This document shows positions 33,919 to 42,550 of a stretch of DNA of 64,000 nt, in pieces. The notes beneath the pieces are model-generated. The model was not told where the DNA came from. It worked only from the letters and a program-made list of their open reading frames with translations, and did not search any database. Each line of letters opens with the position of its first letter. Positions within the stretch are counted from its first letter, which is position 1. The position numbers and the translations under genes were made by a program. This DNA comes from Pseudomonas kilonensis (GTDB lineage Bacteria; Pseudomonadota; Gammaproteobacteria; Pseudomonadales; Pseudomonadaceae), in contig NZ_LHVH01000005.1 in the NCBI RefSeq assembly GCF_001269885.1, forward strand, positions 106,895-170,894. The letters are read 5' to 3'.

Positions 33919-34153
33919 TGCTGTTATCTCCTGTGTCGACTCCACCTATTCGACGAATCTCCACGATCACTCTGCGTCGCATCTCTGCAGGCTGTTCATC
34001 TTTCTTTTGTCTTAGCTTTATTTTTAGCGGATAGTTTGAAGAGGCATAGCGCATTAATTTGCCGCCAGCTTCAGTTAAGTAGGCTAGTGACGTTTGGCCA
34101 TATTCTACGGAGGCTTCTACAAGTTGCTTTAAAAAAGCAGGTAGCGTCGGCAT
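33911..34153 (-). CDS. Hypothetical small basic protein, second gene of the unknown operon
   Basis: An 80-residue protein (MPTLPAFLKQLVEASVEYGQ ... EIRRIGGVDTGDNSNV) with a basic middle (PLKIKLRQKKDEQ, AEMRRRVIVEIRR) and no signal or membrane helix. It overlaps the downstream membrane-protein gene by 8 bp and follows the first gene by 27 bp, which supports co-expression. No family is recognised; the ribosome site is weak. Confidence 0.5.
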   Translation of the reverse strand: MPTLPAFLKQLVEASVEYGQTSLAYLTEAGGKLMRYASSNYPLKIKLRQKKDEQPAEMRRRVIVEIRRIGGVDTGDNSNV

Positions 34154-34180
34154 CGCGGTATCTTTAGAACCGGTTGAGGC

Positions 34181-34813
34181 TTAAACTTTTAGATGGTGGA
34201 CGTTATTGTCCTTTAGCTCTTGTAGTTGACTGCCTAGTCTATGACCATTTGGAAATGTGAGAGTGGTCTTAACAGATTTATAGCCGGCGGCAGTATTAAA
34301 TATCTGTTCCAGCTTCGTGGGGTCTGAGATTAAGTTGATTTTGAGGATGTGATTGGGAAAAAGCGTGTCTGCGATTTTTCCGAAAATGCTTTCAAAGATA
34401 TTTATGCAGACGTCGGGTGAAGGGAGTTTTCCGGAAACTTCCTGAATTGCCAGTCTATGAGTTTGGAAGTCGAAGACATAGTCAAACGAATGTCTATTTG
34501 CTATCGGGAAGGTGCCTTTGGTTGCTGTGAATAATTTCGTGTTGGAGTACAGGTCCTCGATATCCTCGCCGAGGTTATATTTCAACCACTCTCCGTACGC
34601 ATGGTCATCGGTTGTGATTGTGCTTCGAGGTGCCATGTATGCATCGTTTAAAAGAGAATAAGAGATTGTATCAATCTGCTTTTTCTTGAAGGCGTCCACA
34701 GTTAAGTTATGTAGCCCGTCTAGAAGTCGTTTATAGCCGACTATGCCAACTTCTCTGATTTTAGTGGTGTCCGCTGGCAACAACTGAACGTTAAATACGA
34801 TGAATGACGCCAT
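34181..34813 (-). CDS. Hypothetical protein, first gene of the unknown operon (possibly DUF4747-like)
   Basis: A 210-residue soluble protein (MASFIVFNVQLLPADTTKIR ... QLQELKDNNVHHLKV). The FNVQLLP opening and the overall pattern remind me of DUF4747-type proteins, but this is a weak recollection. AAGGAAG lies at good spacing before the ATG at 34813. A 12-base G/C homopolymer sits 32-43 bases upstream of the start, in the presumed promoter or leader. AT-rich codon use marks it as acquired together with the next two genes. Confidence 0.55.
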   Translation of the reverse strand: MASFIVFNVQLLPADTTKIREVGIVGYKRLLDGLHNLTVDAFKKKQIDTISYSLLNDAYMAPRSTITTDDHAYGEWLKYNLGEDIEDLYSNTKLFTATKGTFPIANRHSFDYVFDFQTHRLAIQEVSGKLPSPDVCINIFESIFGKIADTLFPNHILKINLISDPTKLEQIFNTAAGYKSVKTTLTFPNGHRLGSQLQELKDNNVHHLKV

Positions 34814-34844
34814 TTGCTTCTTCCTTGATTAGCAGCTTGCTGCC

Positions 34845-34856
34845 GGGGGGGGGGGG
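34845..34856. repeat. Poly-G/C tract (12 bases) upstream of the unknown operon
   Basis: Twelve consecutive G on the + strand, poly-C in the leftward transcript, 32 bases before the ATG at 34813. Tracts of this length are prone to slipped-strand length changes. Confidence 0.9.
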
Positions 34857-35141
34857 TGGTGGCCAATTCGTATCGTACCAGATCAGTTCATGTGCAAGCC
34901 CGCTTTAGCCAAAAAGCCCCGCCACGCCTGTGGGCTAGATAGGTCTCAATTTCTGCACACCTGCACCCGTTCGCTAGCAGCACCCGGCTGGGCTTCTCCT
35001 GAGCAAATAGGATTAGAGAAAGCCCTACAAAACCCCGCACGTCCCACTGCTTTTTTCGAGCGGAGAAGAGTGCAATCCTGAGGTCATTTTTCAGGTGACC
35101 CATGGGAAACAGGTAATTTAGGTGTAGACAGGTTAGGAATC

Positions 35142-35172
<31 letters not shown>

Positions 35173-35600
35173 GTGCGATGCGGGTTTGAGCACTTACTTG
35201 GCAGCAGCTTTTTTGAGTAAGGAGGGGGAGTAATTTTTTTGCTAACTATCTGAATTATAAAAAATTATATTTTTGATTTCTGTCCTAGCTAAAAGGTAAT
35301 ATCATTACTATGTATATTACTAAAAACTTACCTAGCCAGATCCTCTACAAGCCTTGTCTTACCTGCCTTTCAGGAGGATAGAGGAAAAACTTACCAAAAT
35401 ACCATTTTCCCCGTGGGTCAACAGAAAACGGGCTCGGCTTTAAATGGAGGGTGGCAGCAGGCTCTTGCTTCTCCATCAGTTCTCCTGCGCTCTGCATCAG
35501 CCGAAACTGACACGAAACGCTCTCAGCGCACACTGACACTTCGGAACCCTGAAGTAGTGAAGCGGCTGGAGTGAAAGAAGCTGCCGGGAGAAGATCGAAG

Positions 35601-36485
35601 TTATAACACCGCCACTGAAAAGATTTTTCTCCTTAAAAAATTAGATATATACACAGACATAAAGGTACTTAGCATCATGCTTGCCATGCTAACCCACTTG
35701 TTAATATCTAAAATATCGATGAAGTAAGCAATACACATAGATACCCCGCCCATTGTAAGGAGGTAGGTGACGGCGGCGAACAAAAAAAGTAGGACTTTTG
35801 CAATAACTCCTGAGTGCCTTATGCAAGCCCAAATGGCCAGCATAGTTCCTACAAGTAATATATGGGTCACAGCCCAAGTGAGCCAAAACGGGATATGCGA
35901 AATAGGAAGTCTTGATGCCTTTGTCGACCTTTCAATCGGCGAAATAGCCACATAGAATCCAGAGCGAGGTTCAGGTTTAGCCTTCGTGATAGCTGGTAGA
36001 CCCACGATGCGGCTGCTGACGCCTGAAATCATTACCGGAGATCTAGAAAATATTTCAATGAAGAACCGGTCGCCTGGATTAAGCAGTAATGAAGAAACAG
36101 CTAAACCATTCTGAGTCTTCGACAATTTAACGTCTAGATTCGCTGGGGTTGAAAAAACAGTTTTGTAAGATAAGACGGACTCAGAGTTAGAAATATGAAT
36201 GGATATTGGGCTGTCGAAATCCTCTCGCTTTATTGGAAGCTTGCCAGTGTTTGCTATTGCCAAGGTCAAAAATGAGCCGGTGCTGACATCTATTCCTCCA
36301 TAAGAAATTTTGATGTCTGGCCAAGTGCGATCTAGAGAGTCTAGGTTGGTAAGCTCTCGCGTTGACAATACTTCGTAGCTAAGCTCCTTTTTATCGGAGA
36401 AATAAGCGCTCCAGTAGGGGCTAAAGATAAATAACGCTATCGGCAGTATGAAGGAGGCGAGGGCGCCGAGGATTTTGGACTTCAA
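35601..36485 (-). CDS. Hypothetical membrane protein with periplasmic beta domain (TTG start)
   Basis: A 294-residue protein with one N-terminal hydrophobic segment (LGALASFILPIALFIFSPYW, about 6-25), a polar domain of about 170 residues rich in beta-strand patterns, and three C-terminal transmembrane helices (about 200-285). The start is TTG at 36485, supported by AAGGAG seven bases upstream and no better in-frame ATG. No family is recognised. It is the outermost island gene before tRNA-Thr, with AT-rich codon use. Position near other defence-type genes hints at a related role without proof. Confidence 0.6.
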   Translation of the reverse strand: MKSKILGALASFILPIALFIFSPYWSAYFSDKKELSYEVLSTRELTNLDSLDRTWPDIKISYGGIDVSTGSFLTLAIANTGKLPIKREDFDSPISIHISNSESVLSYKTVFSTPANLDVKLSKTQNGLAVSSLLLNPGDRFFIEIFSRSPVMISGVSSRIVGLPAITKAKPEPRSGFYVAISPIERSTKASRLPISHIPFWLTWAVTHILLVGTMLAIWACIRHSGVIAKVLLFLFAAVTYLLTMGGVSMCIAYFIDILDINKWVSMASMMLSTFMSVYISNFLRRKIFSVAVL

Positions 36486-36617
36486 GCTGCGCTCCTTGCT
36501 GCGAGGCCGATAGAGAGTGGACGTCTGTAGCAGGCAGCAAGGAGATGGAGTGCTGCGGGAGGCTGTTCGACGAGCACCTGCTAGGGTGTTGTTACGTCAG
36601 TTGTTATGCCTAACGCA

Positions 36618-36654
36618 TAAACAAAGGGCCTGCATCGCTGCAAGCCCTTGTTTT
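36618..36654 (-). terminator. Terminator downstream of tRNA-Thr
   Basis: A dyad with AAGGGC and GCCCTT arms (AAAGGGCCTGCATC ... GCAAGCCCTTGTTTTG on the + strand) sits just past the tRNA 3' end and ends in an AT-rich run for the leftward transcript. Confidence 0.6.
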
Positions 36655-36657
36655 GTA

Positions 36658-36733
<76 letters not shown>

Positions 36734-36844
36734 GTGTGGGCGACGATTATAGCGATTGGGTGCGTTCTGTAAACCCCTGAATTCTGACTATTTTTGCACT
36801 ACCTATACTCAAGCGCGGTGCAGCAGGTTGCGCCGTTTGTTCGG

Positions 36845-37113
36845 GGCTCGTCAGGTGCGGCTGTTTTGCATGGCGTGGAGTTGGGCTTCGGCCTGTTCGG
36901 CGCGTTGCAGGGCGGCGCTGATCTGTTGGTCTGCGTCGTTGATGGGGCGGCTGAATTTGTGGCCTTTGCAGAGTTGGAAGCCGTCGAGGTTGCACGGGGG
37001 GGGATGTCGAAGGCGGGTTTGAAGGCCAGGTGTTCTTCGGCGAGGTAGTAGGTGTTGATGCCGCGCCACGGGCGTATGTCTTCGAAGTTTTGCGCGTAGG
37101 AAATGAACGTCAC
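36845..37113 (-). pseudogene. FkbM-type methyltransferase / glycan gene fragment with frameshift
   Basis: From a GTG at 37113 the leftward frame reads VTFISYAQNFEDIRPWRGIN, the N-terminal signature of FkbM-family methyltransferases associated with surface glycans (usually MTFISYAQNFEDVMLWRAL). At the 8-base C tract (36996-37003) the frame shifts, after which the continuing product is read as SAALQRAEQAEAQLHAMQNS followed by RT and a stop. The intact proteins continue for hundreds of residues, so this is a truncated, shifted remnant. No partner genes remain nearby. Confidence 0.6.
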
Positions 37114-37444
37114 CGCCAGTCCTCGAGTGTGTCGGCATTGCCTCAATCGCGATACGTTGGGCTGTTGTATGGCACGGGCACGGTTGACGCAATTAATGGC
37201 GCGGAGCAGCACTGAATTCGGCGGTTATGTCGTTTTGCTTAGACGCTTATGCACAACGGGCAGGATGAGGCGCTGGGCATCTTGCGATTTTGTGACCGCT
37301 TTCGCGTTTCGTCGCAAATGACTGTTTTCATGGTTTTTTATCCATATGAACAAAAAATGACCAATGCTGATTCGGTCAGGAAATCACGGATTTCTTGGAT
37401 CCAGGTTTATTTCATCAACAGAGTTATCCACAGGCTGTTTCGTC
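37114..37444. other. Intergenic region with DnaA-box-like sites
   Basis: No gene seen. It contains TTATGCACA at 37247-37255 and TTATCCACA at 37424-37432, both matching the DnaA-box consensus TTATNCACA, and an AT-rich stretch with the near-match TTATCCATA at about 37337. A third full match, on the other strand, lies at 37673-37681 inside the next gene. Confidence 0.5.
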
Positions 37445-38677
37445 TCAGTAACGCTCTGCCAACAACAACAGATTGCGCGGCGTCAGCGGGGTTTCGCAGA
37501 AGGTGCCAAGGCGAACGTCATAGCCCTTTTGCGTGAGGAAAAGTGCTCGGTCCAGCACCAGCCAAAGCTCCAGTGGCCGTCGGAAAAGGCCTCGCAGCAA
37601 CTCCAGGTTACGCACCTCGGCCAGGCGCTGATGGCCCGCTGCTTCCAGGGCGAGCCAATCCGGCGTGCCGACTGTGGATAAGTCTTTCAGGGCCGCCAGG
37701 TCGGTGCAGTATTGGGCGAAGGATTTATCCAGCCAGGCGCTGGGCAATGAGGGCGTGGGCAGGTAATCGTCGCGCCCTCTGATTTGCCGTTGCAGCAGGT
37801 CGAAACCCAGGCGCCAGGCCATGGATTGGTCCCGTTGTCTTCTGACGCGCGCGCCAGCGGTGATGGTTTCGGTCTGCGGCAGGCCGAGATCGTCGAGTGA
37901 TAGCCGTAGGGCTGAGCCTTTGGCCGCGTCGGACAGCGCTTGATAATGCTCGCTGCTGATGCGGTTGTAACAGCATGGCGCGATAGCCAGTTGTGCACAG
38001 CCAGCTGCGCTGGCCAGGTGCATCAGGTGCACGTGCAGGTCGCCGCAGGCGTGCAGGGCCACGGGGGTGTGTCCTGGATGCAGCGCCAGGGCCGCGTCTG
38101 CCGCTAGTACGTCTTGTTGCAGGTGCGTGGCGGGCAGGTGATGGCGCTGGCTCAGTTGTTGGCCGCTGGCGACCAGTGCGGGGTCGTACTCCAGGCAGGT
38201 CAGTTGTTGCTCACCGTGCAGCAGGCGTCGACCGAGGTGGCCTTTGCCGGCGCACCAATCGAGCCAGTGAGTCGGCTGGGTGGTGAAGTGCAGGCGACTG
38301 GCGAAGGCTTCGATCTGCTGCCATTTGCGGCCGGGCACATCGACGTTGAGGCGATGGCGTGGCGCTTCGAGCGTGCTGGCCGGCAATTCAGCAACAGCGC
38401 TCAGTGCGCGGGAGACAGCGGCCAATTCCGGGAATGGCGCTGCCGCGTTTTCCATCAACCACGGCTGGTGATGATCGTTTTCCGCCGCTTCCAGCGAACG
38501 CTGGCGTAGCCATTGGGCCAATTCCGGGTGAGACGTTTCCCAAGGCAACTGCAGATGGGTGAACGGACGCGGTTTCCACAGTGCCTGTTGCGCTGTAAGA
38601 AAAACGTCCAACGCCGTGAAGCGGGCGAGCAGTGCCTCGCCCGTCAGGACGTCGCTGTCAGCGTCCTTGGCAGGCAT
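37445..38677 (-). CDS. SAM-dependent methyltransferase (Methyltransf_32 type)
   Basis: A 410-residue protein. The central class I methyltransferase core has motif I as HWLDWCAGKGHLGRRLL, followed by LTCLEYDPALVASGQ and the VALHACGDLHVHLM and APCCYNRIS blocks typical of the family that includes GSTCD-like RNA/protein methyltransferases. The substrate is unknown. ATG 38677 overlaps the upstream permease gene by 20 bp, so it is the last gene of the ABC-transporter operon. The N-terminal 120 residues are outside the recognised domain. Confidence 0.85.
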   Translation of the reverse strand: MPAKDADSDVLTGEALLARFTALDVFLTAQQALWKPRPFTHLQLPWETSHPELAQWLRQRSLEAAENDHHQPWLMENAAAPFPELAAVSRALSAVAELPASTLEAPRHRLNVDVPGRKWQQIEAFASRLHFTTQPTHWLDWCAGKGHLGRRLLHGEQQLTCLEYDPALVASGQQLSQRHHLPATHLQQDVLAADAALALHPGHTPVALHACGDLHVHLMHLASAAGCAQLAIAPCCYNRISSEHYQALSDAAKGSALRLSLDDLGLPQTETITAGARVRRQRDQSMAWRLGFDLLQRQIRGRDDYLPTPSLPSAWLDKSFAQYCTDLAALKDLSTVGTPDWLALEAAGHQRLAEVRNLELLRGLFRRPLELWLVLDRALFLTQKGYDVRLGTFCETPLTPRNLLLLAERY

Positions 38678-39347
38678 CGACGCGCAACCAGCGTTCCAGT
38701 TGCTTGAAACCTTGTACCAGGACGAAGGACATCAGCAGGTAGAACATGCCGGCCGCGAAGAAAATCTCCACCGGCATATAGGTCCGGGCAATGATGGTGC
38801 GGGCCATGCCGGTGAGTTCCAGCAAGGTCACGGTACTCGCCAGGGCGCTGGCCTTGAGCATCAGGATCACTTCGTTGCTGTAGGCCGGCAGGCCGATGCG
38901 CGCGGCGCGGGGCAGCATGATGTAGAACAGCGCCTTGGGCCGCGACATGCCCAGGGCCCGCGCGGCTTCGATCTCGCCCTTTGGGATGGCCTGGATCGCG
39001 CCGCGCAAGATCTCGGCGATGTAGGCGGCGGTGTGCAGGGTCATGGTGGCCGTGGCGCACCAGAACGGATCCCGCAGGTACGGCCACAGCGCGCTGCTGC
39101 GCACGGCATCGAATTGCGCCAGGCCGTAGTAGACCAAGAACAGCTGGACCAGCAGCGGCGTGCCACGGAAAAAGAAGATGTAGGCGTAGGGCAATGCCCG
39201 CACCTGCCACAGGCGCGAAGAGCGGGCGATACCCAGCGGAATCGCCAGCAGCAGCCCGGCGATCACGGCGATGGCCACCAGCTCCAGGGTCAGTGTGGCG
39301 CCTTGGGCCAGCTTCGGCAGCCACTTGATGATGACGTCCCAGTTCAT
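38658..39347 (-). CDS. Amino-acid ABC transporter permease (HisM/ArtM type)
   Basis: A 229-residue inner-membrane permease with about five helices. The family block FFRGTPLLVQLFLVYYGLAQ and the EAA loop EAARALGMSRPKALFYIMLP, which contacts the ATPase, are clear. It pairs with the upstream permease, overlapping it by 4 bp, to form the channel of a polar amino-acid importer, probably for basic amino acids. The ATG 39347 start is set by that overlap; longer in-frame versions run through the upstream gene. Confidence 0.9.
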   Translation of the reverse strand: MNWDVIIKWLPKLAQGATLTLELVAIAVIAGLLLAIPLGIARSSRLWQVRALPYAYIFFFRGTPLLVQLFLVYYGLAQFDAVRSSALWPYLRDPFWCATATMTLHTAAYIAEILRGAIQAIPKGEIEAARALGMSRPKALFYIMLPRAARIGLPAYSNEVILMLKASALASTVTLLELTGMARTIIARTYMPVEIFFAAGMFYLLMSFVLVQGFKQLERWLRVDACQGR

Positions 39348-40039
39348 TGGGTGCTCCTGGTGAATCCACGGGCGGCGCGTCGTTCCAGCAAGTGCATGCC
39401 GATCATGGCGAGCACCGTCAGCCCCAGGTACATGAAGGCTGCGACCATATAGAAGGTGAACGGTTGCTTGGACACGGTCACGCCGATTTGCGCATGGCGC
39501 ATGATTTCTTCCAGGCCGATCACCGAGACCAGTGCGGTGTCCTTCATCAGGATCATGAACAGGTTGCCCAGGCCGGGCAGGGCGATGCGCCACATCTGCG
39601 GCATGATCAATCGGGTGAAGATCCGCCATTTCGACAGGCCCAGGGCCACGCCGGCTTCGCGATGGCCCTTGGGAATCGCCAGGATCGCGCCGCGAAACAC
39701 TTCCGTGGCGTAGGCGCCAAAGCACAGGCCCAAGGCAATGACCCCGGCGGCGAAGGCGTTGAGGGCAAGCTCGGGGTTGCCGAAGTATTCACCCAAGGCG
39801 CGCATCAGGTTGACGGTGCCGAAATAGATCAATAGCACCCAGAGCAATTCCGGGATGCCGCGAACCAGTGTTGAATAAGTGCCGCCCAGCCATTGCAGCG
39901 ACTTGTATGGCGAGGTCTTGGCCAGGGCACCGAGCAGGCCGAGTACCAGCCCCAGGCCTAAGGCAGAAAGGGCCAACTTGACGGTCATCAGCGCGCCGGC
40001 GGCGAGCGCTGGGCCGAATCCGTAGAGATCGATCATCAT
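39344..40039 (-). CDS. Amino-acid ABC transporter permease (HisQ/ArtQ type)
   Basis: A 231-residue permease with about five helices. The signature YSTLVRGIPELLWVLLIYFG and the EAA loop EAGVALGLSKWRIFTRLIMP are intact. The first of two adjacent ATG codons is at 40039. It follows the binding-protein gene across 79 bp that contain a hairpin (40079-40101), which may lower expression of the permeases relative to the binding protein. Confidence 0.9.
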   Translation of the reverse strand: MMIDLYGFGPALAAGALMTVKLALSALGLGLVLGLLGALAKTSPYKSLQWLGGTYSTLVRGIPELLWVLLIYFGTVNLMRALGEYFGNPELALNAFAAGVIALGLCFGAYATEVFRGAILAIPKGHREAGVALGLSKWRIFTRLIMPQMWRIALPGLGNLFMILMKDTALVSVIGLEEIMRHAQIGVTVSKQPFTFYMVAAFMYLGLTVLAMIGMHLLERRAARGFTRSTQ

Positions 40040-40078
40040 GGGTGTGTGTTCATATCGCGGCAGGCTTTGCTAAGGGCG

Positions 40079-40101
40079 GGCGCTGCGCAATAGCGGGCGC
40101 C
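40079..40101 (-). terminator. Intercistronic hairpin between binding protein and permeases
   Basis: GGCGC and GCGCC arms around TGCGCAATAGCGG form a GC-rich hairpin in the binding-protein to permease gap, without a U-tract. Such hairpins commonly stabilise the binding-protein message. Confidence 0.5.
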
Positions 40102-40118
40102 AGCCAGGCACGTCAGGA

Positions 40119-40868
40119 TCAATAGATGCTGAACGGGAAGTACTTGTCGTTGATTTTTTTATAGGTGCCGTCGGCAACAATTTCTTTCAGCGCTGCGTTC
40201 AGTCGGTCACGCAGTGGATCGGCCTTGCGCACGGCGATGGCGATCTTGTCGCCCTCTACCACCGGGTCACCTTTGAATTCGTAAGCACGGCCAGCGTCGG
40301 TTTTCAGCCAGTCGTAATTCACGTATTTGTCCGCCAGGATTGCGTCAACGCGGCCGGAGATGAGGTCCAGGTAGGCGTTTTCCTGAGTGTCGTAGAGTTT
40401 CAGTTCGACGCCTTCCATGTTGTCTTCCATCCAGGTGCCGGCGAGCGTGGAGCGTTGTGCACCGATGACCTTGCCCTGGAGAGACGCTTTATCGATTTTG
40501 AAATCGACGTTTTTCGGTGCGATGAATTGCAGTTTGTTGGAGTAGTACGGGTCGGTGAAGTCTACGGCTTGCTTGCGTTCTTCGTTGATCGACAGCGAAG
40601 AAATCAGGAAGTCGAACTTCTTGGCCATCAGGGCGGGAATGATGCCGTCCCAGTCGGAAGTGACCACTTCGCACTCGACTTTCATCTTGGCGCACAGGGC
40701 GTCGCCGATGTCTTTATCGAATCCTACGACCTGGCCGCTGGCGTCCTTGTTGTTGAACGGCGGATAGGCCGCTTCGATGCCCATCTTCAGCTTTTCCGCC
40801 GCCATGGCATTGGCCGAAAAGACCAGGCCGGCAACTGCGGCCAGGAGGAATTTCTTGTAGGTCTGCAT
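40119..40868 (-). CDS. Periplasmic basic-amino-acid-binding protein (ArtJ/HisJ type)
   Basis: A 249-residue solute-binding protein. The signal peptide MQTYKKFLLAAVAGLVFSAN AMA is cleaved near residue 23. The mature protein shows LKMGIEAAYPPFNNKDASG, the VGFDKDIGDALC signature of family 3 binding proteins, and AQRSTLAGTWMED. By resemblance to the LAO/arginine group it should bind arginine, ornithine or related amino acids in the periplasm and deliver them to the permease pair encoded downstream. The start is ATG 40868; upstream in-frame codons lie in the ATPase gene. Confidence 0.9.
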   Translation of the reverse strand: MQTYKKFLLAAVAGLVFSANAMAAEKLKMGIEAAYPPFNNKDASGQVVGFDKDIGDALCAKMKVECEVVTSDWDGIIPALMAKKFDFLISSLSINEERKQAVDFTDPYYSNKLQFIAPKNVDFKIDKASLQGKVIGAQRSTLAGTWMEDNMEGVELKLYDTQENAYLDLISGRVDAILADKYVNYDWLKTDAGRAYEFKGDPVVEGDKIAIAVRKADPLRDRLNAALKEIVADGTYKKINDKYFPFSIY

Positions 40869-40881
40869 CAGTACTGCTCCG

Positions 40882-41655
40882 TTAGCGGTTGCTGGACATG
40901 AATTGTTTGCAGCGCGCCGAAAGCGGGTTCTCGAAGACCTGCTGTGGCGATCCTTGCTCCTCGACCAGGCCTTGATGAAGAAACACGACTTCGCTGGAAA
41001 CCTGACGGGCGAAGCCCATTTCATGGGTGACCAGCAGCATGGTGCGTCCTTCTTCGGCCAGGGCGCGGATCACACTAAGTACTTCCTGAACCATTTCCGG
41101 GTCAAGGGCGGAGGTGGGTTCGTCGAACAGAATCACCTTGGGCTGCATCGCCAGTGTGCGGGCGATGGCGGCGCGTTGTTGCTGGCCGCCAGACAGTTCG
41201 GCCGGGTAGGCGTGGCGTTTGTCGGCGATACCGACCTTGGCCAGCAGCGCTTCGGCCACTTCGACGGCTTCGGCCTTGCTCTGGCCCAGCACCCGGCGCG
41301 GCGCTTCGATGATGTTATCGAGCACGCTCATGTGCGGCCAAAGGTTGAAGTTCTGGAAGACAAAACCGATCTCGCTGCGCAGGCGGTTGATCTGTTTGCC
41401 GTCGGCGGCCACCAGTTCACCGTTCTTTGCGGCCTTGAGCTTGAGCGCTTCGCCGGCCACCAGGATCTGGCCCTGGTTAGGGTTTTCCAGCAGGTTGATG
41501 CAGCGCAGGAACGTGGACTTGCCGGACCCGGAGGATCCGAGGATCGAGATCACATCGCCGTCGCGGGCGGTCAGCGAGACGCCTTTGAGCACCTCCAGCT
41601 GTCCGTAGCGTTTGTGCAGGTTGCGGATTTCAAGCGCGGGCGTGGCCTGGGCCAT
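40882..41655 (-). CDS. Amino-acid ABC transporter ATP-binding protein (HisP/ArtP type)
   Basis: A 257-residue ATPase that powers the importer. Walker A is [20 protein letters not shown], the Q-loop is [12 protein letters not shown], the signature motif is [18 protein letters not shown], Walker B is [14 protein letters not shown] and the H-loop is LVTHEMGFA. It is first in the operon; the binding protein starts 13 bp downstream. Confidence 0.93.
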   Translation of the reverse strand: MAQATPALEIRNLHKRYGQLEVLKGVSLTARDGDVISILGSSGSGKSTFLRCINLLENPNQGQILVAGEALKLKAAKNGELVAADGKQINRLRSEIGFVFQNFNLWPHMSVLDNIIEAPRRVLGQSKAEAVEVAEALLAKVGIADKRHAYPAELSGGQQQRAAIARTLAMQPKVILFDEPTSALDPEMVQEVLSVIRALAEEGRTMLLVTHEMGFARQVSSEVVFLHQGLVEEQGSPQQVFENPLSARCKQFMSSNR

Positions 41656-42091
41656 GTGCGGTCCTCATGGTATGTGCTCCCTTGCTGTTGGCTGCCTTCC
41701 TTGGCGAGGCGGCCAAGCTAGCATGCGTCCGAATGGCAGCCAACAGCGCTACGGGCGGTAAACCGGTGATGTGCGGCAGGTTGTCGCATCGGCGCAGCAG
41801 ACTGTCGCGCCATCAACAACCGAACGGCCGTTTGAACCTGGTTACCGATAAAAAGTCCGGGGAGTCGCGTAAAAAAAGGCGCGATGGTGCCAGCTTTGGG
41901 CGGGGGTTGGAAGGGTTAACCGGATGAGCGTTCGTGTTGTGCCTGTTTATTGTCCTGGGAGGGGATTATCTGAATTCCTCTATTCCAATCCGCAGTGTGG
42001 GCAAGTTCCAATCGGTCTAAACCCATGTGGACGATTAATAATCACACAAGAAGCCTCAATTGGTTTTTTCCAGAGAGCGGGAGTTTCCATC
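41656..42091. other. Divergent intergenic region
   Basis: No gene is supported in 436 bp between the ABC-transporter operon and the small exported protein. A hairpin-free stretch with the AT-rich run TAAAAAAAGG at 41870 is seen; promoters of both units must lie here but none is clear enough to assign. Confidence 0.4.
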
Positions 42092-42541
42092 ATGAAATCC
42101 CTCCACCATTTGTTGTTGCCTTTCGTTGCCATCAGCATCCTGCTGTTCCCCATCGCCCTCAACGCCACCAACCTCGCGCCCATCGACAACACCGGCGTGC
42201 AGGTCCAACCCATGCAGCAGAACGGCATTACTTACCTGTCGGGCGGTATCGGTGAGGATGAAGCCCGGGCCATCGGGCAGGCCCAGGGCTACAACTTGCA
42301 CATGACATTCGCGGTTGGCCCGGAAAACAAATACATCCCGGATGTGGAGGTCACCGTCCAGAACGCGTCGGGGCAAACGCTGCTGACGCTGGATGAGGCC
42401 GGGCCGCTGGTTTATGTGCAACTGCCGCCGGGCAAGTACAACGTGGTGGCGACGCGCAACGGTGAGGCGCGGCGCGACACTGCTGAGGTAGGCAGTGGGG
42501 CCGCGCGCAACCTGGTGTTCCATTGGAACAGTGACGAATAG
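42092..42541 (+). CDS. Exported carboxypeptidase-regulatory-like protein
   Basis: A 149-residue protein with a signal peptide (MKSLHHLLLPFVAISILLFP IALNA, cleaved near 25) and a beta-sandwich domain resembling the carboxypeptidase regulatory-like fold (VEVTVQNASGQTLLTLDEAG, VYVQLPPGKYNVVATRNGEA). The EDEARAIGQAQGYNLHMTF stretch lies before it. It probably is periplasmic; the function is unknown. GGGAG precedes the ATG at 42092; the longer in-frame version would lose the signal peptide. Confidence 0.75.
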   Translation: MKSLHHLLLPFVAISILLFPIALNATNLAPIDNTGVQVQPMQQNGITYLSGGIGEDEARAIGQAQGYNLHMTFAVGPENKYIPDVEVTVQNASGQTLLTLDEAGPLVYVQLPPGKYNVVATRNGEARRDTAEVGSGAARNLVFHWNSDE

Positions 42542-42550
42542 CCGGCCGGC

